Shown: piece after piece, positions 1 through 7,117 of the stretch
How the letters are laid out: the number at the start of each line of letters is the position of its first letter
Position numbering within the stretch: position 1 is the stretch's first letter
Assembly: GCA_017412445.1 (NCBI GenBank)
Contig: JAFPYA010000147.1
Coordinates: 1-7,403, forward strand
DNA length: 7,403 nt
Reading direction: 5' to 3'
Source of the DNA: Clostridia bacterium
Lineage (GTDB): Bacteria > Bacillota > Clostridia > Christensenellales > Aristaeellaceae
The notes under the pieces: generated by a model
Database searches by the model: none
What the model saw: only the letters and a program-made list of their open reading frames with translations
Told to the model about the DNA's origin: nothing
Made by a program: the position numbers and the translations under genes

Positions 1-2
1 AC

Positions 3-2354
3 CTTCGCCTCGAGTTTAACGAAGAGACGTTTGAAATGCGCGTGACGGACTTGAGCAGCGGCAAAATCTACAATACCAAGGTCATGAACGGCACAAAGGG
101 CAACGGGCTGACGAAGAACACCCAGAAAAGCGACTGCCGCGTGACATACATCGTAAACGAATTCGTGGGCACCACGAACTCCATGGACTCAAACTCCATG
201 TCGGTGGCCTACGGCAACTGTGAATATACGCTCATAGAGAACGGCATAGAGATCAGCTTCACCATAGGCGACAAGACGCTCACCAGCGACGACCTGCCCA
301 AGATGGTGCCGGTGGAGAAGTACAACACGATGCTCCTGCCCAACTGGTCCGAAAGGGACGACAAGCTCTTCCGCGAGTTTTACCGCATCTACCGCGACAC
401 AATGTGGGTGCGCTACAACGAAAACGCGATGGGCAAGGTGAAGCTGAGCGCGCTCTACGAGCAGTTCTACACACTGACCCCCTACACGAAGGAGGATCTG
501 GAGGAGGACAACGCGGCCTACGGCTACGTTATCGAGAAGGTAAACCCCAGCATAGGCATCAAGATCAGATACACGCTCGACGGCAGCGATTTTCTGGTCA
601 GCGTGCCCTGCTCCGAGATCACTTTCACCGCGGGCAACCCGGTTACTCGCATCGACCTGCTGCCCTACTTTATGAGCGCCGATACCGAGCAGGAGGGCTA
701 CATATTCGTGCCCGACGGCTGCGGCAGCATAATAAACCTGAACAACGGCAAGACGACCGCCCTGTCCTATGACGACAAAGTGTACGGTCAGGACGAGCTG
801 ATGAACGTGGAAACCTACGTGGCACCCTACGAGCCGATTCATTTCCCGGTCTACGGCATCAAGGCGGGGGACAGCGCGACGCTGGCAATCATCGAAAACG
901 GCGCTGAGCTCGCGGGCATATTTGCCGATATTTCAGGGCGCAGCGACGAGTTCAACCGCGTCTACAGCTATTTTACCCTTCGCCCGATTGAGCAGGTCTC
1001 GGTAGTCGGCACCGCCTCTGGCGGCTCGCCCCGCTATCCCACGGACGTGTTTACGGACGACATAGTGCTGCGCTACCGCTTCCTGAACGGTGAAGAGGCC
1101 TCATACGTGGGCATGGCGCGCAGCTACCGCAATTACCTCCTTGACAGAGGCATGCTTACCTTAAACGAGATACCGGAGGACGCGCCCTTCTTTGCCGAGA
1201 TTATAGGCGCGGTCAGAAAGACCGAGTTCGCGGCGGGCGTGCCCTACGAATCCCGCGCGGTGGCTACCACAATCAGCCAGGCGGGCGAGATACTGACGGC
1301 GCTTATCGAGACCGGCGTAAAGGAGCCGATACTGCTGATGCGCGGCTTTTACGAGGGCGGCGTAAAGCACGAGTCGCTGAGTTCTCTTAATCTCGAATCC
1401 GACGCGGGCAAGGCGTCCGAGCTCACGCGCCTGACTGAGACGGCAGAAGCCGTGGGCGCACGGGTGTATACCGTGACCAACGTAATCAAGGTCTATTCCA
1501 CCGACAACTTCTCAAAGTCCTCTCAGGCATCGCGCCGTCAGGACGACTACATTGCAAACATAATCAATTACGCCGAGCCCATACTTGCCCGAGGCAGGAG
1601 CTATACCGACAGCTTCTACGTATCGCCGTGGTATCTCGGGGAATACAGCCAGAAGCTGAGCAGGAATTTCTCGAAGGCGGACTTCCGCGTAAGCGGTCTC
1701 GCGCTTGACGATATCGGCCACCTGCTGGTGGGCGACTACCGCAACAAGGAAAACATCTCCCGCGTCAACACGACGCCGCGCGTCATTGAGGCCATCGATA
1801 CCATCAGTCAGGTTCATACGCTCGTAATGAGCGCGCCAAACGATTACGCGCTCAAAAACGCGTCTATGGTTTACGACCTGCCGGACGGCAACAACGGCCA
1901 CAAGGTGGAGGACGCGTCCGTGCCCTTTATACAGCTGGTGCTGGACGGCGCGTGCGTCTATACGTCAAAGGCGTGGAACGAGAGCGCCTACATGGGCATA
2001 TGGCGCGAGCTCAACTTTGCCATAGAGAGCAAGAGCTGCCCGCACTTCATCTTCTCCTATCAGGACGAGGAGATTTTCCTGCACACAGAGGATACGGATA
2101 CGCAGGGCTACTTCATGACGCAGTACGAGCAGTGGCTTGGCATGATAGGCGAGTCCTACGCCGCATTCAACGATTACTGGCATAAGGTGCGCACCGCGCA
2201 GATAATCTCCCATGATATACCGGCTTATGGGGTCAGGCGCACCGTATTTGACAACGGCGTGACGGCTTATGTGAATTACAATTCCAAGCCCGTGCGCGTA
2301 GACGGCATCGAAGTGCCCGCTCGCTACTTCGCCATCGTGGAGGTAGGCCAATGA
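3..2354 (+). CDS. DUF5696-family protein, 5'-truncated by window edge; possible glycan-processing protein
   Basis: The reading frame is open to the left edge (residues LRLEFNEETFE precede the first ATG at 36), so the true start and any signal peptide lie outside the window; 783 residues are visible. Numbering from the ATG at 36, the hallmark segment GYIFVPDGCGSIINLNNGK sits at 221-239, followed by a VYG element near 249-251. A conserved-looking GLALDDIGHLLVGDYR stretch lies at 554-569. The C-terminus (about 741-772, GVTAYVNYNSKPV then EVPARYFAIV) resembles the small beta domain that closes many glycosidases. Together this matches my memory of DUF5696 proteins, large Firmicutes proteins of unknown function found beside sugar ABC permeases. 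The central part may be a TIM-barrel-like catalytic domain; Asp558/Asp559 and Asp567 are acidic candidates, but this is inference. Its TGA stop overlaps the next gene's ATG (ATGA), implying translational coupling. Family call fairly sure; function unknown. Confidence 0.8.
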   Translation, partial: LRLEFNEETFEMRVTDLSSGKIYNTKVMNGTKGNGLTKNTQKSDCRVTYIVNEFVGTTNSMDSNSMSVAYGNCEYTLIENGIEISFTIGDKTLTSDDLPKMVPVEKYNTMLLPNWSERDDKLFREFYRIYRDTMWVRYNENAMGKVKLSALYEQFYTLTPYTKEDLEEDNAAYGYVIEKVNPSIGIKIRYTLDGSDFLVSVPCSEITFTAGNPVTRIDLLPYFMSADTEQEGYIFVPDGCGSIINLNNGKTTALSYDDKVYGQDELMNVETYVAPYEPIHFPVYGIKAGDSATLAIIENGAELAGIFADISGRSDEFNRVYSYFTLRPIEQVSVVGTASGGSPRYPTDVFTDDIVLRYRFLNGEEASYVGMARSYRNYLLDRGMLTLNEIPEDAPFFAEIIGAVRKTEFAAGVPYESRAVATTISQAGEILTALIETGVKEPILLMRGFYEGGVKHESLSSLNLESDAGKASELTRLTETAEAVGARVYTVTNVIKVYSTDNFSKSSQASRRQDDYIANIINYAEPILARGRSYTDSFYVSPWYLGEYSQKLSRNFSKADFRVSGLALDDIGHLLVGDYRNKENISRVNTTPRVIEAIDTISQVHTLVMSAPNDYALKNASMVYDLPDGNNGHKVEDASVPFIQLVLDGACVYTSKAWNESAYMGIWRELNFAIESKSCPHFIFSYQDEEIFLHTEDTDTQGYFMTQYEQWLGMIGESYAAFNDYWHKVRTAQIISHDIPAYGVRRTVFDNGVTAYVNYNSKPVRVDGIEVPARYFAIVEVGQ

Positions 2355-3475
2355 AAGACAGAGTACATATAGCGGGGACACCCGCTCTGAATGCGCATAA
2401 AGCACGCAAAAAAGTGCCTTTCAAGGCAACGCCTTCGTTCATCGCGGGTCTCGTGCTGATCGGTCTGTCGCTGGCCGCGATTGCGCTGTTCATCATTTGG
2501 AACGCAAAGGGCGTTTATCCGCTGGGCGGCAAAAGCTGGATTGCGGGCGCAGCGAGCTCGCTTATGCTGATAGTCGGCCTTATACTGCTGTTCAGGGAGC
2601 GCTACGCGCGCATGTCCTTCGGCAAGAAGACGGGCATGTGGGGCATCATCTTCCTTCTGCCGTGGATGTTGGGTTTTGCGCTTTTCTTCATAGTGCCCAT
2701 GGGGAGGGAGCTGCTGTTCAGCTTTGAGGAAATCAAGATTCAGGCCGGAAGTCTGGACGAAAAGTTTATCTGGATCGAAAACTACCGCTACCTGATAAGG
2801 GAAGATCCCAACTTCATCCGCAACCTCGTGGAGACCGTGCTGGAGGTACTGCTTTATACGGCGCTCATCATCGTCTTCTCGCTCCTGTGCGCGATACTGT
2901 TAAACGGCAAGTTCTTTGGCCGCTCAATCGCAAGAGCCATCTTCTTCATTCCTATCGTAATGGCCACAGGCCTTATGCTGGACAGGGTCAGCAACACCGA
3001 GGGACTGCTGATGGCTCAGTCTCAGGAGGAGCAGGTCTACGGCGCGGCGATTATATCCAAGCTCCTGTTTTCACTCGGTGTGGGCACGGAGATAGTGGCC
3101 TACCTCGCCAATGCCGTCAACGACATATTCAAGGTCGTGTCCCTAAGCGGTATACAGATACTTATCTTCCTTGCCGCGCTGCAGGGCATACCGCCGCAGC
3201 TGTATGAAGTGGCAAAGATAGAAGGCGCGACGAGCTACCAGACCTTCTGGAAGGTCACGGTGGTCATGGTCTCACCGATGATACTGACCTGTACGCTCTA
3301 CACGATAAGCGACCTGTTTTTATCCAGCGACCTTGCCGGCACGTTTCAGGACGTCGCCATACTGCAGGGCTACGGGAGATCCGCGGCCATGAGCATGCTC
3401 TTCCTCGTGGGCGTGCTGCTCGTCATAGCGGTGTACATACTGCCGCTCAGAAAGGCGGTGTTCTATTATGACTAA
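2351..3475 (+). CDS. Carbohydrate ABC transporter permease, MalF-like (CUT1 family)
   Basis: This is an inner subunit of a sugar importer; it forms half of the membrane channel together with the next gene's product. The 374 residues show about eight hydrophobic segments (about 29-50, 61-82, 96-116, 161-185, 192-210, 261-280, 303-325, 347-367). The two N-terminal segments ahead of the binding-protein-dependent transport core recall MalF. The ATPase-contacting EAA loop is visible at 286-309 as EVAKIEGA then a hydrophobic run, close to the EAA--DGA consensus; Gly292 is the invariant glycine. The start is well fixed: GGAGG at 2339-2343 lies 7 nt before the ATG, which overlaps the upstream stop as ATGA. 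The stretch around 205-250, between segments five and six, is long and polar and may be a periplasmic loop. Substrate cannot be read from the sequence; LplB/YtcP-type polysaccharide importers are the nearest relatives I can suggest. Confidence 0.93.
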   Translation: MKDRVHIAGTPALNAHKARKKVPFKATPSFIAGLVLIGLSLAAIALFIIWNAKGVYPLGGKSWIAGAASSLMLIVGLILLFRERYARMSFGKKTGMWGIIFLLPWMLGFALFFIVPMGRELLFSFEEIKIQAGSLDEKFIWIENYRYLIREDPNFIRNLVETVLEVLLYTALIIVFSLLCAILLNGKFFGRSIARAIFFIPIVMATGLMLDRVSNTEGLLMAQSQEEQVYGAAIISKLLFSLGVGTEIVAYLANAVNDIFKVVSLSGIQILIFLAALQGIPPQLYEVAKIEGATSYQTFWKVTVVMVSPMILTCTLYTISDLFLSSDLAGTFQDVAILQGYGRSAAMSMLFLVGVLLVIAVYILPLRKAVFYYD

Positions 3476-4478
3476 TGCGAAGACGAAGGTCAGGACGCAC
3501 AAAAAGATCACGCCCGCGATGGTGAAAAAGCATTCCAAGAGCGTGATTGCGGCCATACTGCGCTACACGCTGCTCATATGCCTGAGCTACCTAATATTGG
3601 CGCCAATACTGTCCAACATCGTGGTCGCGGTGACGCACCCGGCGGACCTCGGCCTGAGCTCGTCGATTTGGATCCCTATGCGCCTGAGTACCCAGAATAT
3701 GCATGTGGCCTACCTCATACTGAATTACAGCAAGACGTTGCCCTCCACGCTATTGTACACGGTCATCGTCATGCTGCTGCAGGTCGCCTGCACGCTTCTG
3801 GCCGGCTACTCCTTCGCGCGCCTGAAATTTAAGGGACAGGGCGTGCTGTTCGCCTGCGTGATCGCTACCATCCTCGTGCCCTCGCAGATCATAATGCTGC
3901 CCCAGTACCTCTACTTCAGCGATTTCAGGCTCTTCGGCCTCATACCGCTGTACAACGAGGGCAAGGGGCTGAACCTGCTAAACCAGCCCGCAATCATATA
4001 CATCCTCTCGGCGCTGGGCATGGGTCTTAAGAGCGGACTTTATATTTACATCTTCCGCCAGACCTTCCGCGGCTTGCCCAAGGAGCTGGAGCAGGCGGCA
4101 TACGTGGACGGCGCGGGCTTCGTGCGCACGTTCTTCAGAATCGTGCTGCCCTGCGCGGGGCCGGGCTTAATAACGGTAGGCACGCTCTCCTTCGTCTGGA
4201 ACTGGAACGACACCTCCTTCCTCAGCTGGTTCGATCCGCGCAACGCCAACAACCTCATGTTTATGTACATAAAGCGCACCGCCAACATGAAGCAGGCGCT
4301 CGACGGCATAAGCTCCAAGGTGCCGGGCACCTACACCTACCTCACCGACAACATCCTCTACCAGAACGCCATAAACAAGACCTGCGCGCTGGCCGTGCTG
4401 ATTCCGCTTATCATACTGTACCTTATCGTGCAGCGCCGCTTCGTGCAGGGCGTGGAGAGAAGCGGCATCGTGGGCTGA
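3468..4478 (+). CDS. Carbohydrate ABC transporter permease, MalG-like (CUT1 family)
   Basis: This is the second channel subunit of the same importer. The 336 residues contain about six membrane segments (about 28-52, 91-117, 125-145, 171-195, 225-245, 304-322), the usual MalG topology. The EAA loop is very clear at 206-228: ELEQAAYVDGAG followed by FFRIVLP, matching EAA--DGA with Asp214-Gly215. The C-terminus (QRRFVQGVERSGIVG) is the typical MalG/CUT1 ending. Length is somewhat over the usual 275-300, mainly from a basic N-terminal tail and a loop near 255-295. The start overlaps the MalF-like gene by 8 nt (ATGACTAA), with a weak ribosome site AAAGGCGG at 3451-3458, so translation is probably coupled. 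It is the last gene of the unit, with a terminator 35 nt after its TGA. No ATP-binding subunit follows, which is common for CUT1 systems that share a general MsmK-type ATPase. Confidence 0.95.
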   Translation: MTNAKTKVRTHKKITPAMVKKHSKSVIAAILRYTLLICLSYLILAPILSNIVVAVTHPADLGLSSSIWIPMRLSTQNMHVAYLILNYSKTLPSTLLYTVIVMLLQVACTLLAGYSFARLKFKGQGVLFACVIATILVPSQIIMLPQYLYFSDFRLFGLIPLYNEGKGLNLLNQPAIIYILSALGMGLKSGLYIYIFRQTFRGLPKELEQAAYVDGAGFVRTFFRIVLPCAGPGLITVGTLSFVWNWNDTSFLSWFDPRNANNLMFMYIKRTANMKQALDGISSKVPGTYTYLTDNILYQNAINKTCALAVLIPLIILYLIVQRRFVQGVERSGIVG

Positions 4479-4513
4479 AAAAGCCGCGCGGAAAAACGCG
4501 CTCCTGTCACCCG

Positions 4514-4559
4514 AAAGGCAGACCCTTGCTTTGCGTGAGCAATACGGGTCTGCCTTTTT
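4514..4559 (+). terminator. Strong intrinsic terminator of the sugar-transport operon
   Basis: A perfect 12-bp stem pairs AAAGGCAGACCC (4514-4525) with GGGTCTGCCTTT (4546-4557). Inside it a further 5 bp pair (TTGCT 4526-4530 with AGCAA 4538-4542) around a 7-nt loop, leaving a 3-nt bulge at 4543-4545. The right arm runs into five consecutive T residues (4555-4559). It starts 35 nt after the MalG-like stop codon and lies just upstream of the next promoter, so it insulates the two transcription units. Confidence 0.93.
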
Positions 4560-4567
4560 GTCAGCGC

Positions 4568-4596
4568 TTGCCAAATGGGCGGATTCATGCTAAAAT
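4568..4596 (+). promoter_or_regulatory. Housekeeping sigma (sigma-A type) promoter with extended -10, for the esterase gene
   Basis: TTGCCA (4568-4573) and TAAAAT (4591-4596) are separated by exactly 17 nt, and TGC directly before the -10 (4588-4590) makes an extended -10 element. Transcription would start near 4603, giving a leader of about 32 nt that contains the ribosome site AAGGGGAG (4623-4630) just before the ATG at 4635. Position directly after a terminator and before a gene supports it. No operator-like palindrome is visible around it. Confidence 0.78.
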
Positions 4597-4634
4597 AGAC
4601 AAACGCAAATAACGTCAGAAGCAAGGGGAGCAAT

Positions 4635-5909
4635 ATGAGAAAAATATGTACTGTTCTTATCGCGGTAATGTGCCTGATGATGTGCGTTTCGGGCGCGGAA
4701 GGGACGGAGGATTTTATGGCAGGCGAAGATGAAATCAGACTGGACGGCATAAAGCAGGCGCGTGAGGCGGTCTGGAACGAATACTGCCTTTCGCACCTTG
4801 GCAGCGAGGAGCTCAAAAGCGAGACTGAGGCGCAGGCGCTTGTATTCGGTGAAGTCACCATGCGCTATACGGTTGAGGTCAAGGGCAAAATGCCTGAAAA
4901 CGGCTATCCGCTCTACATCGCCCTGCACGGCGGCGGCGCCTCGGATACGCCCGATATCAACGACCAGCAGTGGGGACACATGCAGGCGTACTACAGCGAC
5001 TGGCTGGACTGCGGCGTGTACGTGGCGGTCAGGGGCGTCAGGGATACCTGGGACACCCACTTTAACCCGGAGAGCTATCCGCTCTACGACAGGCTGATAG
5101 AATACATGATTCTTACACAGAATGTCGATCCCAACCGGGTATACCTCGAGGGCTTCTCGGCGGGTGGCGACGGCGTGTACGCAATCTCACCGCGCATGGC
5201 GGACAGGTTCGCGGCGGTGAACATGTCCTCCGGCCATCCCAACGGGGTGAGCCTCGTCAATCTGTACAATTTGCCCATACAGCTGCAGGCGGGTGAATTC
5301 GACACGGCCTACGACCGCAACACCGTCACCGCCCAGTACGGCGTCTATCTGGACGAACTGCAGGCGGCTGAGCCGGAGGGCTACGCCCACCGCGTTCTTA
5401 TCCACTTAAACAAGGGACACAACTACCCGGACTACGAGGCCACCAAGCAGTATATCATCGAGAACTATGCCGACTGGCTCAACGGCTCAGACGCGCTCAA
5501 GTATGCGCGCATCGACTGCTTTCCGCCCCACTACATGCGGGATTTTGTCCGAAATCCCCTGCCTGAGCGCGTCATCTGGGATCTGAACACCCGCGCTGAA
5601 ATGCGCAAGACTGAGAGCTTTTATTACCTGAGCGCGCCCATCGGCGCCGAAGGCACACTGCGCGTAGAGCTTGCAGGCGATAACCGCATCGAGATCGACG
5701 CGTCAGAATTTGAGGGCGACTTCGACATTTACCTGAATGAGGACATGATCGACTTTGCACGGCCCGTGACCTTCGCTTTGGACGGCAGGGAGATAAGCGT
5801 CGAGGTCAGGCCGAGCCTTGAAGTACTGAAAGCGACCACCCTTGAGCGCGGAGACAGAAATTACCAGTTTGAGGCGAAGGTATCCTATTCGCAGCTGCTT
5901 GAAAAATAA
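4635..5909 (+). CDS. Secreted alpha/beta-hydrolase, esterase / PHB-depolymerase-like
   Basis: A predicted exported serine esterase of 424 residues. The N-terminus MRKICTVLIAVMCLMMCVSG is a Sec signal peptide, with cleavage likely after Gly20 or Ala21; Cys17 is preceded by Met-Met, so a lipoprotein signal is unlikely. The hydrolase core covers about 70-285: oxyanion motif LHGGG at 97-101, nucleophile elbow GFSAGG at 173-178 with Ser175, a probable acid at Asp223 in AGEFDTAYDRN, and catalytic His262 in NKGHNYPDYE. This order and spacing match the esterase/PHB-depolymerase/feruloyl-esterase group. Residues about 300-424 form an extra, probably beta-rich, C-terminal domain beginning with RDFVRNPLPERVIWDL. 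The ribosome site AAGGGGAG (4623-4630) fixes the start. It has its own promoter. A role in de-esterifying plant or host glycans is suggested by the neighbouring sugar importer but not shown; a peptidase or acyl-esterase role is also possible. Confidence 0.82.
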   Translation: MRKICTVLIAVMCLMMCVSGAEGTEDFMAGEDEIRLDGIKQAREAVWNEYCLSHLGSEELKSETEAQALVFGEVTMRYTVEVKGKMPENGYPLYIALHGGGASDTPDINDQQWGHMQAYYSDWLDCGVYVAVRGVRDTWDTHFNPESYPLYDRLIEYMILTQNVDPNRVYLEGFSAGGDGVYAISPRMADRFAAVNMSSGHPNGVSLVNLYNLPIQLQAGEFDTAYDRNTVTAQYGVYLDELQAAEPEGYAHRVLIHLNKGHNYPDYEATKQYIIENYADWLNGSDALKYARIDCFPPHYMRDFVRNPLPERVIWDLNTRAEMRKTESFYYLSAPIGAEGTLRVELAGDNRIEIDASEFEGDFDIYLNEDMIDFARPVTFALDGREISVEVRPSLEVLKATTLERGDRNYQFEAKVSYSQLLEK

Positions 5910-5918
5910 GCAGATATG

Positions 5919-5949
5919 AAGCCCGCCGCCAAAAAAGGAGGCGGGCTTT
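5919..5949 (+). terminator. GC-rich hairpin with short T run, probable leaky terminator after the esterase gene
   Basis: AAGCCCGCC (5919-5927) pairs perfectly with GGCGGGCTT (5940-5948); two more GC pairs can form inside around an AAAAAA loop. Only three Ts follow, so termination may be incomplete and the downstream transporter gene may be reached by read-through. I saw no clear promoter between this hairpin and that gene. The loop side contains AAAGGAGG, which looks like a ribosome site, but it is buried in the hairpin and does not serve the real downstream start. Confidence 0.65.
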
Positions 5950-5973
5950 AGCAATGTGTCGGCTGACGGACGC

Positions 5974-5980
5974 AAAGGAG
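5974..5980 (+). promoter_or_regulatory. Ribosome binding site deciding a GTG start
   Basis: AAAGGAG lies 7 nt before GTG at 5988, an ideal spacing, and selects this non-ATG start over the in-frame GTG at 6000, which would be 19 nt away. The next in-frame ATG lies inside the first membrane segment and would truncate it. Confidence 0.8.
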
Positions 5981-5987
5981 AAGTCAG

Positions 5988-6869
5988 GTGGAATCAAAAG
6001 TGGGCGGCAGAAGAAACGTTTTGATGCTCGTGTCGGCCATGCTCATATGGGGAACGATAGGTATCTTTCGCAAATACATACCGGTTTCCTCTGCCTTTCT
6101 GGCCTTTTCGCGGGGCATGCTCGGCGGCCTGTTCATGCTGGCGTTTGTGCTCGTGAGGCGCAAAAAACGCTCGGAAAAGCTGCAGCTATCGAAGACGCTG
6201 CTTCTCGCCCTGACGGGCGCGGCGATGGGGATAAACTGGATACTGCTTTTTGAAGCGTACAATTATACCTCTGTCGCCGTCGCCACCCTGTGCTACTATA
6301 TGGAGCCCACGATAGTGATGCTGCTGTCGCCCTTCATATTCAAGGAAAGACTGAGCGCGAAACGGGCGGTATGCGCCGCCGTCGCAATCGTGGGCATGGT
6401 GCTTATTTCAGGCGTGATCGGCGGCGGGCAGACTGGGAGCGTGAAAGGCGTGCTGCTCGGCCTCGGCGCGGCGGTACTGTATTCCGCGGTGGTGATAATG
6501 AACAAGCGCATAAGCGGCTTGGATGCATACAGCAAAACCGCTATAGAGCTTATGTCCGCAGGGGCGGTAATGACACCGTATATGCTTTTGACAGGAGGCG
6601 CGGCCGCTGCGGGCTTCGACGCAAGAACCGTCATCTTGCTTTTGACGGTGGGCCTTATTCATACGGGCGTCGCCTATCTTCTGTATTTCGGCAGCATGGA
6701 CGGCCTGAAGGCGCAGTCCATAGCCATACTCAGCTATATCGATCCCGTGTCCGCGCTGCTGTTTTCAGCGCTGTTCCTGAAAGAAGCCCTGAGCCTGCTC
6801 ACCGTCATAGGGGCAATACTTATCATCGGCTCCGCCGTGGCAGGCGAAATGCATACGGACAGGAAGTAA
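5988..6869 (+). CDS. EamA/DMT-family transporter
   Basis: A membrane transporter of the drug/metabolite superfamily (RhaT/YdcZ/RarD-like), 293 residues, the normal length. Ten hydrophobic segments are visible (about 11-29, 34-56, 70-88, 92-117, 128-142, 152-172, 183-203, 213-233, 243-264, 268-287), arranged as two EamA repeats. The repeat signature is seen twice at equivalent places: YNYTSVAVATLCYYMEPT ending in FKERLS (about 91-123), and DGLKAQSIAILSYIDPVSA ending in LKEALS (about 238-269), each with the conserved proline and glutamate. The early WGTIGIFRKY motif (21-30) is also typical. Members export amino acids, metabolites or drugs; the substrate cannot be read here. It starts with GTG, follows the esterase gene by 78 nt across a weak terminator, and no strong + strand terminator follows it. 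Confidence 0.93.
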   Translation: MESKVGGRRNVLMLVSAMLIWGTIGIFRKYIPVSSAFLAFSRGMLGGLFMLAFVLVRRKKRSEKLQLSKTLLLALTGAAMGINWILLFEAYNYTSVAVATLCYYMEPTIVMLLSPFIFKERLSAKRAVCAAVAIVGMVLISGVIGGGQTGSVKGVLLGLGAAVLYSAVVIMNKRISGLDAYSKTAIELMSAGAVMTPYMLLTGGAAAAGFDARTVILLLTVGLIHTGVAYLLYFGSMDGLKAQSIAILSYIDPVSALLFSALFLKEALSLLTVIGAILIIGSAVAGEMHTDRK

Positions 6870-6903
6870 CTGCCCCTGCTTACTGCTTTCAGACTGCCCG
6901 ACG

Positions 6904-7050
6904 TCAGCCGCGGCGGAAAACCGGAAAGCTTGAGTTGTCATTCATAAGCAGCCACAGCTCGCCGTCGCTGTACTGCGCGAGCGTCAGGCACATAATCGCT
7001 ATCAAAAGGAGCAATATAGTTTTTCAAAAGGAGCGATAACGCTTTTTCAT
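6904..7050 (-). pseudogene. Possible remnant of a small signal-peptide protein, interrupted by an in-frame TGA
   Basis: On the minus strand an ATG at 7050 opens a 49-codon frame: MKKRYRSF, then TGA (7024-7026), then KTILLLLIAIMCLTLAQ and a polar tail YSDGELWLLMNDNSSFPV ending at TGA 6904-6906. With a Trp codon (TGG) in place of the first TGA, it would be a basic N-terminus, a hydrophobic core and a short mature part of about 22 residues. No ribosome site is visible before the ATG at 7050 or the internal ATG at 6993, and the frame sits just beyond the GAPDH terminator with no evident promoter. I read it as a decayed gene start or a chance frame; in this window TGA clearly acts as stop elsewhere. 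Apart from this and the repeat at 7000-7038, I see nothing in the 6870-7062 gap. Confidence 0.25.
7000..7038. repeat. Short direct repeat, two copies
   Basis: TCAAAAGGAGC occurs at 7002-7012 and again at 7024-7034, a period of 22 nt. Extending both gives 17-nt copies (7000-7016 and 7022-7038) with two mismatches. Each copy looks like a plus-strand ribosome site, but no suitable start codon follows either. The repeat overlaps the interrupted minus-strand frame, so a small local duplication is plausible. Confidence 0.5.
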
Positions 7051-7062
7051 TTGACGCCGCCG

Positions 7063-7100
7063 AAAAAAATACCATTCTGCCGTTGTGCGGCAGAATGGTA
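7063..7100 (-). terminator. Strong intrinsic terminator of the GAPDH gene
   Basis: A perfect 13-bp stem (7070-7082 with 7088-7100) encloses a 5-nt loop. On the minus strand it is followed by seven Ts (the A run at 7063-7069). It begins 17 nt after the GAPDH stop codon. Read on the plus strand, four Ts sit at 7104-7107 after GCGG, so it might also catch transcripts from the convergent EamA gene, though less efficiently. Confidence 0.95.
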
Positions 7101-7117
7101 GCGGTTTTAGATGTGAA

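Noticed and set aside
189..842. A 217-residue minus-strand open frame inside the DUF5696 gene
   Set aside because: It lies wholly antisense to a well-supported gene, lacks recognisable domains, and is the kind of frame that GC-rich coding DNA produces by chance.
4482..4502. Small GC hairpin directly after the MalG-like stop codon
   Set aside because: It can form only about six pairs with a bulge and has no T run; the perfect hairpin 12 nt further on is the real terminator.
4635..4694. Lipoprotein signal in the esterase
   Set aside because: Cys17 is preceded by Leu-Met-Met, which does not fit the usual lipobox with Gly/Ala/Ser at -1; a normal signal peptidase I site after Gly20 or Ala21 fits better.
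5954..6253. A 99-residue frame starting just after the hairpin at 5919-5949
   Set aside because: It overlaps the start of the EamA gene in another frame; the composition (basic, no domain) and the ribosome site buried in the hairpin argue against it.
7024..7026. TGA read as tryptophan (genetic code change)
   Set aside because: TGA terminates the DUF5696 gene exactly at the ATGA overlap and ends the MalG-like gene just before a terminator, while Trp in the genes is TGG.
6290..7039. A 249-residue plus-strand frame overlapping the EamA gene and running past its end
   Set aside because: It is out of frame with the clear ten-helix transporter, is Arg/Gly-rich and low in family features, and has no ribosome site at its start.
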